Assembly (NCBI GenBank): GCA_903879335.1
Contig: CAIRLC010000007.1
Coordinates: forward strand, 1-64,000
DNA: 64,000 bases
Reading direction: 5' to 3'
Origin: an uncultured Pseudomonadota bacterium
GTDB lineage: Bacteria; Pseudomonadota; Gammaproteobacteria; Steroidobacterales; Steroidobacteraceae
Below, in pieces: positions 31,930-41,561 of the stretch. How positions within the stretch are numbered: the first letter of the stretch is position 1; the number at the start of each line of letters is the position of its first letter. Made by a program: the position numbers and the translations under genes. Below the pieces are notes generated by a model. That model saw only the letters and a program-made list of their open reading frames with translations, was not told the origin of the DNA and ran no database searches.

Positions 31930-33195
31930 TCACCCCACAAGGTCAAGCGCCTCAATACGCGACCGCATGCGCCACAGCAGGAAGAGTCCAGGCGCACCAG
32001 TCAAAAAAGTGATGACAAAGAACAACGGCCACCCCACCTGTGCCACCAATAGGGCAGAGATGGGACCAACAAAGGTTCGCGACAGCGCAGATAGAGCCGA
32101 CAACAGCGCAAACTGAAAGGCACTGAATCGGTGATCACACAACGCCATGACAAACGCGCCAAATATCGTGGCGGCCATTGCGCCCGCTAAATTGTCGATG
32201 CCCACAGCCAGAACCATGGTCGGCAAATCGTGGCCTCGAACGGCAAGCAAAGAATATAAGAGGTTCGTTGAGGCCTGCAAAATGCCGAAAATCAGCAACG
32301 AGCGATATAAGCCCAAGCGCGCGAAAGCCAGTCCGCCGAGCAGCGTTCCGACGATGGTAGCGGTAATGCTGGTGGTTTTGGCCACAGCGCCAACTTGGGC
32401 TGCGGAAAAGCCGACGCCTTTAATTAAGAACGCCGTCGACAGTGACAACGCGGCCGCATCACCTAATTTATAGAGCACCACGAGCAACAGCAGCGCCAGC
32501 ACACCCGGTCGGCCGAAGAATTCTCGTATCGGCTCAACGACGGCCTCTTGCAGCGATCGCGGCGCTGCCACTCGCTGCTCCGGCTCAGGCGCGAGCAGGG
32601 TCAACAACGTGGTAGCGCCCATAATGGCAGCCATCGCGAGATACGTGGCACGCCAACCAATCACACCCGAGAGGACCATCGCCAAAGCGCCGGAGACGTA
32701 GAACGCGACGCGCCAGCCAATCTGTACCGCAGTAGAGCCTATACCCCGTTCTTCTGGCCGTAGTGAATCGGTGCGATACGCATCAATCACAACGTCTTGC
32801 GACGATGACAAAAAAGCCAATAACAGGGCTAATACGGCGACGATGTAGATCGTGTCATTTGGCGCCTGCAAGCCCATTGCGGCAATAACCAGCGCCACCA
32901 GCGCCTGCATCACCAAGATCCAGCCGCGCCGGCGACCGAGGAACGGGGGCGCATATCGATCCAACAGTGGGGCCCACAGAAATTTCAGGTTGTAGGGCAG
33001 ACCAACGAGCGTGAACCAGCCAATCGTCTTGATATTTATGCCTAATTCAGCGAGCCAGCCCTGCAATGTTCCCTGCGACAGCGCAAAGGGCAGTCCGGAT
33101 GCAAACCCCAAGGTCAATGCGGCCGCGACGCGACGGTTTCCGAGTACGTCAGCCAAGCTCAGTGCGCGGGTCATGCGCTCAGAACTCACGGTCAT
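31930..33195 (-). CDS. ampG: AmpG-type muropeptide permease (MFS)
   Basis: The 421-residue inner-membrane protein has about 12 hydrophobic segments. It has AmpG signatures LGFASGLPFALSQGTLQGWL, the cytosolic WAPLLDRYAPPFLGRRRGW and SSSQDVVIDAYRTD. AmpG imports GlcNAc-anhydroMurNAc peptides for cell-wall recycling. The start is either ATG 33195, overlapping the xthA stop by 17 bp, or ATG 33174, 4 bp after it; neither has a strong ribosome-binding site. It is transcribed after xthA and before the Rieske gene. Confidence 0.87.
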   Translation of the reverse strand: MTVSSERMTRALSLADVLGNRRVAAALTLGFASGLPFALSQGTLQGWLAELGINIKTIGWFTLVGLPYNLKFLWAPLLDRYAPPFLGRRRGWILVMQALVALVIAAMGLQAPNDTIYIVAVLALLLAFLSSSQDVVIDAYRTDSLRPEERGIGSTAVQIGWRVAFYVSGALAMVLSGVIGWRATYLAMAAIMGATTLLTLLAPEPEQRVAAPRSLQEAVVEPIREFFGRPGVLALLLLVVLYKLGDAAALSLSTAFLIKGVGFSAAQVGAVAKTTSITATIVGTLLGGLAFARLGLYRSLLIFGILQASTNLLYSLLAVRGHDLPTMVLAVGIDNLAGAMAATIFGAFVMALCDHRFSAFQFALLSALSALSRTFVGPISALLVAQVGWPLFFVITFLTGAPGLFLLWRMRSRIEALDLVG

Positions 33196-33952
33196 AGTCC
33201 ACGATCAACGGCGCGTGGTCGGAAAACCGACTGTCCTTCCAGATCATCGCCGAGCGCACGGCCGCCCCAAGGCGAGCGGTCGTCACTTGGTAATCAATAC
33301 GCCAACCCACATTCTTAGGCCACGCTTGGCCGCGATTCGACCACCACGTGTACTGATCCGGCTGATCATTGACCGCTCGGAAGGCATCCACCCACTTGAG
33401 ATCGCCAAACACCTTGTCGAGCCAAGCCCGCTCCTCGGGGAGGAAGCCTGAATTCTTCAGGTTACCCTTCCAGTTCTTCAGGTCGATTGGCTTGTGCGCG
33501 ATATTAAAATCACCGCATAAAATGACTTCGCGACCCGCAGCCATGAGACCTTGGATGTGGACCTCAAATTCAGCCAAGCAACGGTACTTGGCTGCCTGTC
33601 TCTCGGGGCCTGAAGACCCCGACGGCAAGTAAACGGAGACCACGGAAAGCGCTCCAAAACGGTACTCGAGGTAGCGTCCTTCGCGGTCGAATTCGTCGGA
33701 TCCGTAGCCTCGGATTACCGCATCGGGGGCCTTACGCGAGTAGATCGCGACGCCGCTATAGCCCTTTTTCTCCGCGTGGACCCAATCGCTATGAAAGCCC
33801 TCCGGGCGATACAGGGGGTCGCTGATGTCGTCGTCGGTACAGCGGGTCTCCTGTAGGCAAAGGACATCAATGCCCTGCGCGGGCATCCAGTCGTAAAAAC
33901 CCTTCCGCGCGGCCGAGCGGATTCCGTTGCAGTTCAGTGTGGCGATACGCAT
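33179..33952 (-). CDS. xthA: Exodeoxyribonuclease III
   Basis: The 257-residue protein is an ExoIII-type AP endonuclease: [22 protein letters not shown] (metal-binding Glu), [24 protein letters not shown] and the C-terminal YQVTT and [14 protein letters not shown] with catalytic Asp-His. It incises at abasic sites and repairs oxidised 3' ends, downstream of glycosylases such as MutY and MutM. ATG 33952 gives the family N-terminus; the frame also allows ATG 33964. It is divergent from pyrE. Confidence 0.94.
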   Translation of the reverse strand: MRIATLNCNGIRSAARKGFYDWMPAQGIDVLCLQETRCTDDDISDPLYRPEGFHSDWVHAEKKGYSGVAIYSRKAPDAVIRGYGSDEFDREGRYLEYRFGALSVVSVYLPSGSSGPERQAAKYRCLAEFEVHIQGLMAAGREVILCGDFNIAHKPIDLKNWKGNLKNSGFLPEERAWLDKVFGDLKWVDAFRAVNDQPDQYTWWSNRGQAWPKNVGWRIDYQVTTARLGAAVRSAMIWKDSRFSDHAPLIVDYDREF

Positions 33953-34007
33953 GTGGGAGATCATATCAAGCGGGCGCTTGTCGGTAGCCGCCTCTGTGTC
34001 TCACACT

Positions 34008-34676
34008 ATGGGTATGCAGACCTATCAGCGTGAATTTCTCGATCTCGCCCTCCGTCTCGGCGTGCTGCGGTTCGGCCGCTTCACCCTCAAGTCCGGCCGG
34101 GAGAGCCCCTATTTTTTTAATGCCGGATTGTTCGATACCGGCAGCGCGATCGCCGGACTGGGCCGCGCCTATGCCGCGGCACTCCAGCGCTCCGGCTTAG
34201 AGTTCGACCTCTTATTCGGCCCGGCCTACAAAGGCATTCCGCTCGTCGCCACCACAGCCGCGGCGCTGTGCGATCACCACGGCCGCGATGTCCCGTTCTG
34301 CTTTAATCGCAAAGAAGCGAAAGATCACGGTGAAGGCGGCCGAATCGTCGGCCGTCCGTTGGCTGGCCGTGTGCTCATCGTCGACGACGTGATCACGGCA
34401 GGCACCGCCATCCGCGAATCGATCGACATCATCACGGCGGCCGGCGCCACGCCAACCGGCGTCTTATTGGCGCTTGATCGCGAAGAGCAGGGTCGTGAGT
34501 CCACGCGGTCTGCCGTCCAGGAAGTCCGCGATACCTTTGGTTTACCGGTTGTTTCGATCCTGACACTTTCGGCCTTGATTGCCGGTGTGCGCGAAGGGGT
34601 GGCTGGGGTTCCCGCAGAAGCGCTCGCCGACCTTGAGGCTTATCGTGCGCGCTACGGCACATCGGCGGACGCCTAA
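34008..34676 (+). CDS. pyrE: Orotate phosphoribosyltransferase
   Basis: PyrE joins orotate to PRPP to make OMP in pyrimidine synthesis. The 222-residue protein has [64 protein letters not shown] and the PRPP motif [16 protein letters not shown]. Start may be ATG 34008 or ATG 34014 (MQTYQREF); neither has a clear Shine-Dalgarno sequence. It is followed after one base by the GTG of the DUF4124 gene. Confidence 0.94.
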   Translation: MGMQTYQREFLDLALRLGVLRFGRFTLKSGRESPYFFNAGLFDTGSAIAGLGRAYAAALQRSGLEFDLLFGPAYKGIPLVATTAAALCDHHGRDVPFCFNRKEAKDHGEGGRIVGRPLAGRVLIVDDVITAGTAIRESIDIITAAGATPTGVLLALDREEQGRESTRSAVQEVRDTFGLPVVSILTLSALIAGVREGVAGVPAEALADLEAYRARYGTSADA

Positions 34677-34677
34677 G

Positions 34678-35370
34678 GTGGGGAAACGTCCGCACCTTCG
34701 CCTCAGCGGACCTGCGATCGTACTCGCTGTGTCGCTGCTTGGCGCAGCGGCGAGTGCCGGGCCCCAAGACAAAGTCGGCAAGCTCTACAAGTGGACAGAT
34801 GAAAAAGGCGTAGTCCATTTCGGTGACGCCGTGCCGGCCCAATACGCCGACCAAGAACAGACGGTGTTGAACCATCAGGGGCTACCCGTCGGCACGATTG
34901 CCGGTCGACGCTCGGCAGATCAAGTTGCGGCTGACGAAGCCCACCAAGCCGCCGACGAACGCGCCCTGAGCGAGCAAAAAGTTCGGCAACAGCGCGATCA
35001 GAATCTGTTGGCGACCTATCTGTCGGTACAGGAGATCGAGAGTCTCAGGGATCGTCGACTGGAGATTCTCGAAGGTCAGGCGCGCATCATTTCTCAGTAT
35101 CTCGAGCAGTTAAATACGCGGGAAGCTCAACTGGAAGAGCAAATGCGTCGGTTCGCTCCGTACGCGACCAATCCGACTGCGCCCGCCATTCCAGCCCGGG
35201 CTGCCGAAGAAATCGTGCGGAACGTCAGTGAGATACGCTCGCAACAACGTGCTCTCGGCGCCAAACAAGACGAACTGGCTCACACAAGAGCGCAATTCGC
35301 GGATGACATCAGCCGGTTCAAGGAACTCAAAGAGAGCGCAAAGGCGCTGCCGCGCGCTTTAACGCGCTAG
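34678..35370 (+). CDS. Exported DUF4124-domain coiled-coil protein
   Basis: From GTG 34678, one base after the pyrE TAA, the 230-residue protein has a signal peptide (LSGPAIVLAVSLLGAAASAG). A DUF4124 motif (KVGKLYKWTDEKGVVHFGDA, then VPAQYADQ) follows, and then a long charged helical region about residues 80-225, probably coiled-coil. DUF4124 proteins are periplasmic and of unknown function. The upstream frame extends to 34579 inside pyrE, but only the GTG start places a signal peptide at the N-terminus. It is convergent with dut (adjacent stops). Confidence 0.8.
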   Translation: MGKRPHLRLSGPAIVLAVSLLGAAASAGPQDKVGKLYKWTDEKGVVHFGDAVPAQYADQEQTVLNHQGLPVGTIAGRRSADQVAADEAHQAADERALSEQKVRQQRDQNLLATYLSVQEIESLRDRRLEILEGQARIISQYLEQLNTREAQLEEQMRRFAPYATNPTAPAIPARAAEEIVRNVSEIRSQQRALGAKQDELAHTRAQFADDISRFKELKESAKALPRALTR

Positions 35371-35826
35371 TCAATTACGGCCTGAGCTACCGAATCCACC
35401 GGCACCGCGATCGGTGGCAACGAACTCATCCACGACATCGAGTTGGACCTGAACGACCGGCACGACCACCAATTGGGCGATACGCTCACCCGGCTCTATC
35501 GTGAAAGGTATCTGGCCTCGGTTCCAAACCGAAACCATCAGCGGGCCTTGGTAGTCGGAATCGATCAATCCAACCAAATTACCGAGCACGATGCCATGCT
35601 TGTGGCCTAAACCAGAACGCGGCAGCAACACAGCCGCAAGACCTGGTTCCGCCAGATAAATCGATAATCCTGTCGGCACGAGATGAGTCTGTCCGGGCTC
35701 TATGACGGTCGCCTGCGAGACACATGCCCGCAAATCAAGACCTGCAGAGCCGGCCGTCGCATAGGTCGGCAAGGGCCACTCTGTGCCTAAACGCCCATCG
35801 AGAATGCGAACCTGCACTTTCTGCAT
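35371..35826 (-). CDS. dut: Deoxyuridine 5'-triphosphate nucleotidohydrolase
   Basis: The 151-residue trimeric dUTPase hydrolyses dUTP to dUMP. All five motifs are visible: [36 protein letters not shown] (catalytic Asp), GERIAQLVV and the C-terminal [15 protein letters not shown] lies 8 bases before ATG 35826, at the end of coaBC; the 3-bp gap shows cotranscription. The coaBC-dut pair is common in gammaproteobacteria. Confidence 0.96.
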   Translation of the reverse strand: MQKVQVRILDGRLGTEWPLPTYATAGSAGLDLRACVSQATVIEPGQTHLVPTGLSIYLAEPGLAAVLLPRSGLGHKHGIVLGNLVGLIDSDYQGPLMVSVWNRGQIPFTIEPGERIAQLVVVPVVQVQLDVVDEFVATDRGAGGFGSSGRN

Positions 35827-35829
35827 GAC

Positions 35830-37053
35830 TTAAGCTCCGACCAACGCAACGGGCAGACGCTGCGAAATAAACTCGATGAATTCCCGCGCCAGATCGGCCT
35901 TGGATTTGAGGGCCAACTCTTGGCGACCGCCCGGCCAGAGCAACAGCAACGCATTGTCTTCGCGATCAAACGCTCGTTCAGCGCCGACTTCGTTCGCGGC
36001 AATCAAATCCAATTTCTTGCGTTGAAGCTTGGCGAGCGCATGACCTTCAACATTGTTGGTCTCGGCGGCGAAGCCAACAACAAAGGGACGTCGCTCCAAC
36101 GCCGCCACTGAGGCAAGAATATCGGGCGATTTTTCCAAATGCAGATCGAGCGTATCGCAGGTCTTTTTGATCTTGTTTTCAGCGCAACATTGCGGCGTGT
36201 AGTCCGCAACCGCTGCGGCGCCGATATACACATCGCAGCTGCCAATAACGGAATGTACTGCGGCGTACATCTGGGCCGCCGTTTCGACATTCACTCGTTC
36301 CACGCCAACCGGGGTCGTTAAATTCACCGGTCCAGCGACCAGCGTGACGCGGGCTCCCGCATCGCGCGCTGCGGCTGCGACCGCAAAGCCCATTTTTCCT
36401 GAACTGCGATTCGATAAAAATCTGACGGGATCAATCGGCTCGCGAGTTGGACCGGCCGTAATCACCACATGCCGACCGCTCAGTGCCCCGGCCTCAATAT
36501 GGGGGGCCAAGACCAATGACGCGATGTCCGTAGGCTCTAACAGTCGCCCGGCGCCTTGATCACCACACGCTTGTGAGCCGACTCCAGGCCCAAGCACCCG
36601 AACGCCACGCTGGCGCAGCGTTTGTATGTTCGCTTGAGTCGCTGCTGCCGCCCACATCTGCTGGTTCATGGCCGGAGCCACAGCGATCGGCGCAGCGGTC
36701 GCTAAGCAGGTGGTGGCGAGCAAGTCATCGGCAAGCCCCGCAGCGAGGCGCGCCAAAAAATCAGCGCTTGCCGGTGCAACGAGCACCAGATCCGCCCAGC
36801 GCGCGAGCTCAATATGGCCCATGGCCGCCTCACCAGCCTCATCCCAAAGCCCGACACGGACCGGTCGTCCCGAAAGCGCTTGAAAAGTCAGTGGCGTCAC
36901 AAATCGGGCGGCGCCCTCGGTCAGGACAACTTGCACCTCGGCTCCACCATCCCGTAAGCGACGTACAAGATCTGCGGCTTTGTAGGCCGCGATCCCGCCG
37001 GTCACGCCGAGCAAGATTTTGCGGGGGGCAGTTGAGGTGGATTGGAAGGTCAT
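35830..37053 (-). CDS. coaBC: Bifunctional phosphopantothenoylcysteine decarboxylase / phosphopantothenate-cysteine ligase
   Basis: The 407-residue CoA-synthesis enzyme has an N-terminal flavoprotein CoaC domain (KILLGVTGGIAAYKAADLVR, GHIELARWADLV with the catalytic His, and VAPAMNQQMW). The C-terminal CoaB ligase domain begins about residue 190 (VITAGPTREPIDPVRFLSNR, then SSGKMGFAVA). ATG 37053 gives the normal N-terminus; the frame continues to 37167 with non-family sequence. It is divergent from radC and upstream of dut. Confidence 0.95.
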   Translation of the reverse strand: MTFQSTSTAPRKILLGVTGGIAAYKAADLVRRLRDGGAEVQVVLTEGAARFVTPLTFQALSGRPVRVGLWDEAGEAAMGHIELARWADLVLVAPASADFLARLAAGLADDLLATTCLATAAPIAVAPAMNQQMWAAAATQANIQTLRQRGVRVLGPGVGSQACGDQGAGRLLEPTDIASLVLAPHIEAGALSGRHVVITAGPTREPIDPVRFLSNRSSGKMGFAVAAAARDAGARVTLVAGPVNLTTPVGVERVNVETAAQMYAAVHSVIGSCDVYIGAAAVADYTPQCCAENKIKKTCDTLDLHLEKSPDILASVAALERRPFVVGFAAETNNVEGHALAKLQRKKLDLIAANEVGAERAFDREDNALLLLWPGGRQELALKSKADLAREFIEFISQRLPVALVGA

Positions 37054-37211
37054 AGACGCATTATCAACCGAGCAACGGCTCGGGCCAACGTTCGGATCAG
37101 AGTCACCCCAGAACCAATGGTTATGGGACAAGGCGTCAAGCTGAGACTTTGTGCATAAACGCGTCAATTTCTCGACTCACGGTTGGTCTTCATGCAATCG
37201 GACAATGGGCC

Positions 37212-37886
37212 ATGGAACATCAGCTGCGACCCAACGAACACGGACCGCGTGAGCGCTTAGCTCATATCGGCCCTAGCGCCCTGACTGAAGCCGAGCTTCT
37301 GGCCATCTGGCTAGGTAGCGGGCGACGAGGCTGCAATGCCATTGATTTGGCTCAGGAATTACTGCGAGCCTTCGGCTCGCTGCGCGGGATTCTCACTGCA
37401 CCGAGGCGACGGCTGGCCGAACATCCCGGAATCGGCCCCGCGCGTCTATCGCAACTCCAGGTGGTGCTCGAGTTGGCTCGGCGCCACCATCGCGAAACGC
37501 TGATCTGCGGACCAAGCCTGACAGACCCGCGAACCGCCCGAGACTTTTTACAGGCAGAACTGCGGGATTTGGCCTACGAAAGCTTTTGTCTGATCTATTT
37601 GGACAGCCGTTACCGCGTGACTGGCTTCGAGCCGCTCTTCCGCGGAACGATTGACTGCGCGCAAGTTCACCCGCGGGAGGTCGTTCGTCGAGCCCTAGAA
37701 GTGCGCGCTGTGGCCGTAATCCTGTGCCATAACCACCCTTCGGGCGTCGCTGAACCCAGCGAAGCAGACAAGATCATCACCAGGCGCCTGCGCGACGCGC
37801 TTGCCTTGGTCGATATCCAAGTGGTTGACCACCTGATCATCGGTGAGGGGGCCTGCACCAGCCTCGCTGAACTTGGCTTGATATAA
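37212..37886 (+). CDS. radC: RadC/JAB-domain DNA repair-associated protein
   Basis: The 224-residue protein has PRERLAHIGPSALTEAELLA, the helix-hairpin-helix-like HPGIGPARLSQLQVV and a JAB1/MPN metalloprotease-like domain with RALEVRAVAVILCHNHPSGV and EPSEAD (HxHx..D zinc motif). RadC is conserved beside coaBC, but its biochemical role is unsettled. ATG 37212 is preferred to the upstream frame start at 37149. rpmB follows after its own probable promoter. Confidence 0.92.
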   Translation: MEHQLRPNEHGPRERLAHIGPSALTEAELLAIWLGSGRRGCNAIDLAQELLRAFGSLRGILTAPRRRLAEHPGIGPARLSQLQVVLELARRHHRETLICGPSLTDPRTARDFLQAELRDLAYESFCLIYLDSRYRVTGFEPLFRGTIDCAQVHPREVVRRALEVRAVAVILCHNHPSGVAEPSEADKIITRRLRDALALVDIQVVDHLIIGEGACTSLAELGLI

Positions 37887-37890
37887 GCGA

Positions 37891-37919
37891 TTGCAAGCGG
37901 ACGCGAGCGGTGGTTAAAT
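37891..37919 (+). promoter_or_regulatory. Candidate sigma-70 promoter for rpmB-rpmG
   Basis: TTGCAA (37891-37896) and TTAAAT (37914-37919) are separated by 17 bp; each matches four of six consensus bases. It lies just after the radC stop and 43 bp upstream of the rpmB start. Confidence 0.45.
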
Positions 37920-37962
37920 AGGCGGCTCTGCGGCTGCTTCAGGTCGCATCAGGATTTTTGCC

Positions 37963-38199
37963 ATGTCCCGAGTCTGTCAGATCACCGGAAAGAAGCCGAC
38001 CGTCGGCAACTCCGTGTCGCACGCCAACAACAAGCGTCGCCGCCGTTTTCTCCCAAACCTGCACACGCAGCGCTTTTGGATTGAGGAAGAGAGCCGCTGG
38101 GTCACCCTGCGCGTCTCTGCGCAAGGCCTTCGCACCATCGAAAAGCACGGCGTGGCTCACGTCCTTGCCAAGATGCGTGCGCGCGGCGAGAACATTTAA
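37963..38199 (+). CDS. rpmB: 50S ribosomal protein L28
   Basis: The 78-residue basic protein matches bacterial L28 from end to end: [33 protein letters not shown], and [15 protein letters not shown]. It belongs to the large ribosomal subunit. It is followed 21 bp later by rpmG, the usual order. Confidence 0.97.
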   Translation: MSRVCQITGKKPTVGNSVSHANNKRRRRFLPNLHTQRFWIEEESRWVTLRVSAQGLRTIEKHGVAHVLAKMRARGENI

Positions 38200-38220
38200 C
38201 GCCGTCTGAGGAGTATCCCC

Positions 38221-38376
38221 ATGCGTGACAAAATTAAGCTGGTCTCCAGCGCCGGCACCGGCCATTTCTACACGACGACGAAGAATAAGCGTCTCCATCC
38301 TGAAAAGATGGAAGTCCAAAAGTACGATCCAGTCGTGCGCAAGCACGTGGCGTACAAGGAAGCCAAGATCAAGTAA
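38221..38376 (+). CDS. rpmG: 50S ribosomal protein L33
   Basis: The 51-residue product, read directly from ATG 38221, is bacterial L33: [37 protein letters not shown], and ending KEAKIK. The zinc-ribbon cysteines of C+ forms are absent, as in most gammaproteobacteria. GAGGAG precedes the ATG. It is cotranscribed with rpmB and followed by a terminator. Confidence 0.97.
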   Translation: MRDKIKLVSSAGTGHFYTTTKNKRLHPEKMEVQKYDPVVRKHVAYKEAKIK

Positions 38377-38384
38377 TCGTCCTG

Positions 38385-38409
38385 GCCGGGCGGCGGTCTG
38401 CTGCCCGGC
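38385..38409 (+). terminator. Terminator after rpmB-rpmG
   Basis: GCCGGGCGGC (38385-38394) pairs with GCTGCCCGGC (38400-38409) over a 5-base loop, with one G-T pair. TTGTTG follows. It lies 9 bp past the rpmG stop. Confidence 0.7.
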
Positions 38410-38538
38410 TTGTTGATGCTGCCTGTCCAGCATCAGAGGGTCATTACGACCCAAATTTCGAGCCGCCCCAGCTAAGCTACTTGCCTGATTTACTTGGCAT
38501 TTTCATTTAGACTATTCGTCTGAAATGGAGGGCGTGGC

Positions 38539-39354
38539 GTGCCTGAGTTACCCGAAGTCGAAACTACCCGTCGTGGCCTGTTGGACGCGCTGACCGGGCG
38601 ACGTATCGAGTCGATGCGCGTCTACGACCGTCGGCTGCGCTGGCCTATCGAGTCTGCGATGGAGGACCGCGTCGCCGGCGCTCAAGTGCTCCGCCTCGAG
38701 CGCCGCGCCAAATATCTCCTCGTGATCACGGACCGGGGCACATTGATCGTGCACCTCGGCATGTCCGGTAGCCTGCGCGTCGCGCCGGATTCACTGCCGC
38801 TGCGTTTGCATGACCATGTCGAGTGGTTGTTAGAGGATGGCCGCGCCGTTCGCTTCAACGACCCGCGACGATTTGGAAGCATCCATTGGGTGGAGGTCGA
38901 TCCACTGACTCACCCACTCTTGGCTGAACTCGGCCCGGAGCCACTGTCGGATGATTTTGACGGAAACACGCTCTATCGTAAGAGCCGAGGCCGCAAGTCG
39001 ACCATCAAAGTGTTCTTAATGAATGCGGCTCATGTGGTCGGCGTTGGCAATATTTACGCGAGCGAATCACTGTTTCACGCCGGCATCAGGCCCACCCGAC
39101 CCGCGGGAAAACTCACACGAGCGGAATGCGATCGGCTCGCTGGCGAAATCAAGCGGGTGCTCAGCGACGCCATTGAGGTGGGTGGAACAACGCTGCGCGA
39201 TTATGTGGATCCGGACGGGAACCCCGGCTACTTCAGACAACGACTGTTTGTTTATGAGCGTGCAGGAAAAGCCTGCCGGCGCTGTACCGGACCCGTCACA
39301 CAGCGCGTGATCGGTCAACGATCGACATACTGGTGCCCGATCTGCCAACGCTGA
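38539..39354 (+). CDS. mutM: Formamidopyrimidine-DNA glycosylase
   Basis: The 271-residue protein excises 8-oxoguanine and FaPy from DNA. After Met removal Pro2 is the nucleophile and Glu3 the general acid (PELPEVETTRRGL). Other marks are LIVHLGMSGSLRV, RRFGSIHWV, the H2TH motif VVGVGNIYASESLFHAGI, and the C-terminal zinc finger CRRCTGPVTQ with WCPICQR. The start is GTG 38539 with GGAGG 7 bases upstream. Together with MutY and YggX it indicates an intact 8-oxoG defence. It is convergent with the GGT gene. Confidence 0.96.
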   Translation: MPELPEVETTRRGLLDALTGRRIESMRVYDRRLRWPIESAMEDRVAGAQVLRLERRAKYLLVITDRGTLIVHLGMSGSLRVAPDSLPLRLHDHVEWLLEDGRAVRFNDPRRFGSIHWVEVDPLTHPLLAELGPEPLSDDFDGNTLYRKSRGRKSTIKVFLMNAAHVVGVGNIYASESLFHAGIRPTRPAGKLTRAECDRLAGEIKRVLSDAIEVGGTTLRDYVDPDGNPGYFRQRLFVYERAGKACRRCTGPVTQRVIGQRSTYWCPICQR

Positions 39355-39375
39355 TTTCAGCGGATAGCAAGTCGC

Positions 39376-41052
39376 TCAGTACACCTGGCCGGCGCCGAAG
39401 CCACGGGGATCCGAGGCCGTCTCGACCTTGCCGGTGCCGTAATCCCACGTAATCACTTGGGTATTTCCCCAAGCATTTCGACCTTCGCTGATGCGATGCC
39501 CCTGGCGCTCGAGCGCAGCGCGCTCAGCCGCCGTTAATGCACCAGGCTCCAAGGTCACAACGTCAGGGAGATACTGGTGATGAATCCGCGGCATCGCGAC
39601 AATTTGGGCCGCACTCATGCCGTCGAACCACCCTAGGATGCCAAAAAAGACATTGGAAATGATCGTGCTGCCGCCCGGCGATCCAATAATGAGCAGGCCC
39701 TTGGGCGTCTCGACAAAGGTGGGCGTCATACTCGACAGCGGCCGCTTCCCGGGCCCAACCGCATTGGCATCTGCGCCAACCAACTGGAATGCATTCGGCT
39801 TGCCGACTTCAGTCGAAAAATCATCCATTGTGTCGTTAAGCAAAAAGCCCGTGCCAGGTACCACGTAAGTCGCACCGAAGAACAGATTGACTGAAATGGT
39901 GGCCGCGACGCGATTGCCCGCGGCATCCAACACCGAGAAATGGGTCGTGTGTGGCCCCTCCACTTCTTCCGCAGCCGGCCGCAGCACGTCAGACGGCGTC
40001 GCTCGGTCTAAGCGGATTGCCGTCGCCATGCCCGCGGCGTAATCCATGCTCAGCAATCGAGTGAGCGGCATCGATACGAAATCCGGGTCGCCCAGGTACT
40101 CAGCGCGATCGCGAAAGCCTCGTCGCAAGGCTTCGATAGCCAGATGCCGGCGAGAATCTGCGCCCAGATGCGCGTAGTCATAACCGGCAAGGATATTGAG
40201 CGCTTCGCCCATGACAACACCACCGGCAGAAGGTGGTGAGGCGGTGACGAGCGTCGCGTCGCGGTAATGCAGCACGAGTGGATCGCGCTCGACCACCCGA
40301 TAGTGAGCCAGATCCTGACGGGTCCAGATGCCACCATCACGACGGATGCCGTCGACCAAACGCCCGGCAAATGGCCCTTCGTAAAAACCTTTCGCCCCTT
40401 CTCGGGCGAGCAACTCCAGCGTGGCCGCCAATTCAGGCTGCCGGATCACGGCCCCAACATCCGGGATCTGGCCCTGCTGCAGAAATACGTGACCAGCATC
40501 GGGGGACGCGGCCAACTGAGACTGCTTGACCCGGATCGCATTTTGTAACCGTTGGTACAGCGGAAACCCATCCCGGGCGACGCGTATTGCCGGAGCAAGG
40601 CTGCGTGACAGCGGAAAACGCCCGTAGCGCTGCGCCAGATGTGCCCAAGCCGCAGGTTCACCCGGAATTCCAGCCGCCAGTGGCCCGTCGGTTGAACTCG
40701 TACCCGGGGCGCGGTCCGGCGCCACGTACATATCCCGCCGAGCCGCCATCGGCGCCGTTTCGCGGGCATCAACCATGACGTTGCGCCCATTCTTGGCGAA
40801 GTGCAGAAGGTAAAAGCCGCCGCCGCCGACCCCCGAGCTCGCCGGCTCAACCACGGCAAGCACGGCACTGACGGCTACAGCCGCATCAAAGGCATTACCG
40901 CCAGCGCGGAGCACGTCCATTCCCGCCGCCGTGGCCAAGGGGTGGGCGCTGGCAACCGCATTTTTGGGCACGGGCACCGTGTTTGCCGAAGCCAGTGCAG
41001 ACCCCAACAAATAGAGCGCAGCAAACCCGCGCAGGCGAACCATCAGGCGCAT
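39376..41052 (-). CDS. ggt: Gamma-glutamyltransferase
   Basis: The 558-residue precursor has a signal peptide (FAALYLLGSALASA). It should be cleaved autocatalytically before T369 in GPHTTHFSVLD, which becomes the nucleophile of the small subunit. The N-terminal large subunit has HPLATAAGMDVLRAGGNAFD and SSGVGGGGFYLLH. The small subunit has NDTMDDFS and the oxyanion segment IGSPGGSTI. It removes gamma-glutamyl groups from glutathione and peptides in the periplasm. It starts 2 bp after coaD, so it is probably read from the rsmD-coaD promoter. Confidence 0.94.
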   Translation of the reverse strand: MRLMVRLRGFAALYLLGSALASANTVPVPKNAVASAHPLATAAGMDVLRAGGNAFDAAVAVSAVLAVVEPASSGVGGGGFYLLHFAKNGRNVMVDARETAPMAARRDMYVAPDRAPGTSSTDGPLAAGIPGEPAAWAHLAQRYGRFPLSRSLAPAIRVARDGFPLYQRLQNAIRVKQSQLAASPDAGHVFLQQGQIPDVGAVIRQPELAATLELLAREGAKGFYEGPFAGRLVDGIRRDGGIWTRQDLAHYRVVERDPLVLHYRDATLVTASPPSAGGVVMGEALNILAGYDYAHLGADSRRHLAIEALRRGFRDRAEYLGDPDFVSMPLTRLLSMDYAAGMATAIRLDRATPSDVLRPAAEEVEGPHTTHFSVLDAAGNRVAATISVNLFFGATYVVPGTGFLLNDTMDDFSTEVGKPNAFQLVGADANAVGPGKRPLSSMTPTFVETPKGLLIIGSPGGSTIISNVFFGILGWFDGMSAAQIVAMPRIHHQYLPDVVTLEPGALTAAERAALERQGHRISEGRNAWGNTQVITWDYGTGKVETASDPRGFGAGQVY

Positions 41053-41054
41053 GA

Positions 41055-41561
41055 TCAGGTTGCCCGGGCCGCGCGTTCGGAGGCACGCTCACGCAAGCGA
41101 GCGGCAACATAAGGATCAACGAATTCGCTGACATTGCCGTTCAGCGTGGCAATCTCGCGAATCAGGGTCGATGAAATGAACGTGAACTGTTCTTGGGGCG
41201 TCAGAAAAACCGTTTCGATTTCTGGGGCCAAGTGCCTATTCATGTTCGCTAACTGAAATTCGAACTCAAAATCCGAAATCGCCCGCAGACCACGGATCAC
41301 GCAGTGCAAACCGTTTTCGCGGGCATACTCAATGGTAATGCCCGAGTACCCGGTAACCGCAACATTCGGGATATCAGCCAAGACGCGGCGTGCCATATCG
41401 ACCCGCTCATCCAGATGGAACATCGGCGCTTTGCCGGGATTTGCGGCAATAGAGACGAGCACGTAGTCGAATACGCTCGCCGCCCGACGAATTAAATCTT
41501 TGTGCCCGTTGGTAATGGGGTCAAAAGTCCCCGGATACATCGCTCGACGCTTCTCGCTCAT
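41055..41561 (-). CDS. coaD: Phosphopantetheine adenylyltransferase
   Basis: The 168-residue CoA-synthesis enzyme has the nucleotidyltransferase motif YPGTFDPITNGHKDLI (T/HxGH), VIRGLRAISDFEFEFQLANM, and FISSTLIREIA. It adds AMP from ATP to 4'-phosphopantetheine. ATG 41561 overlaps the rsmD stop by 4 bp, the standard rsmD-coaD arrangement. The in-frame extension upstream is not family-like. Confidence 0.96.
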   Translation of the reverse strand: MSEKRRAMYPGTFDPITNGHKDLIRRAASVFDYVLVSIAANPGKAPMFHLDERVDMARRVLADIPNVAVTGYSGITIEYARENGLHCVIRGLRAISDFEFEFQLANMNRHLAPEIETVFLTPQEQFTFISSTLIREIATLNGNVSEFVDPYVAARLRERASERAARAT

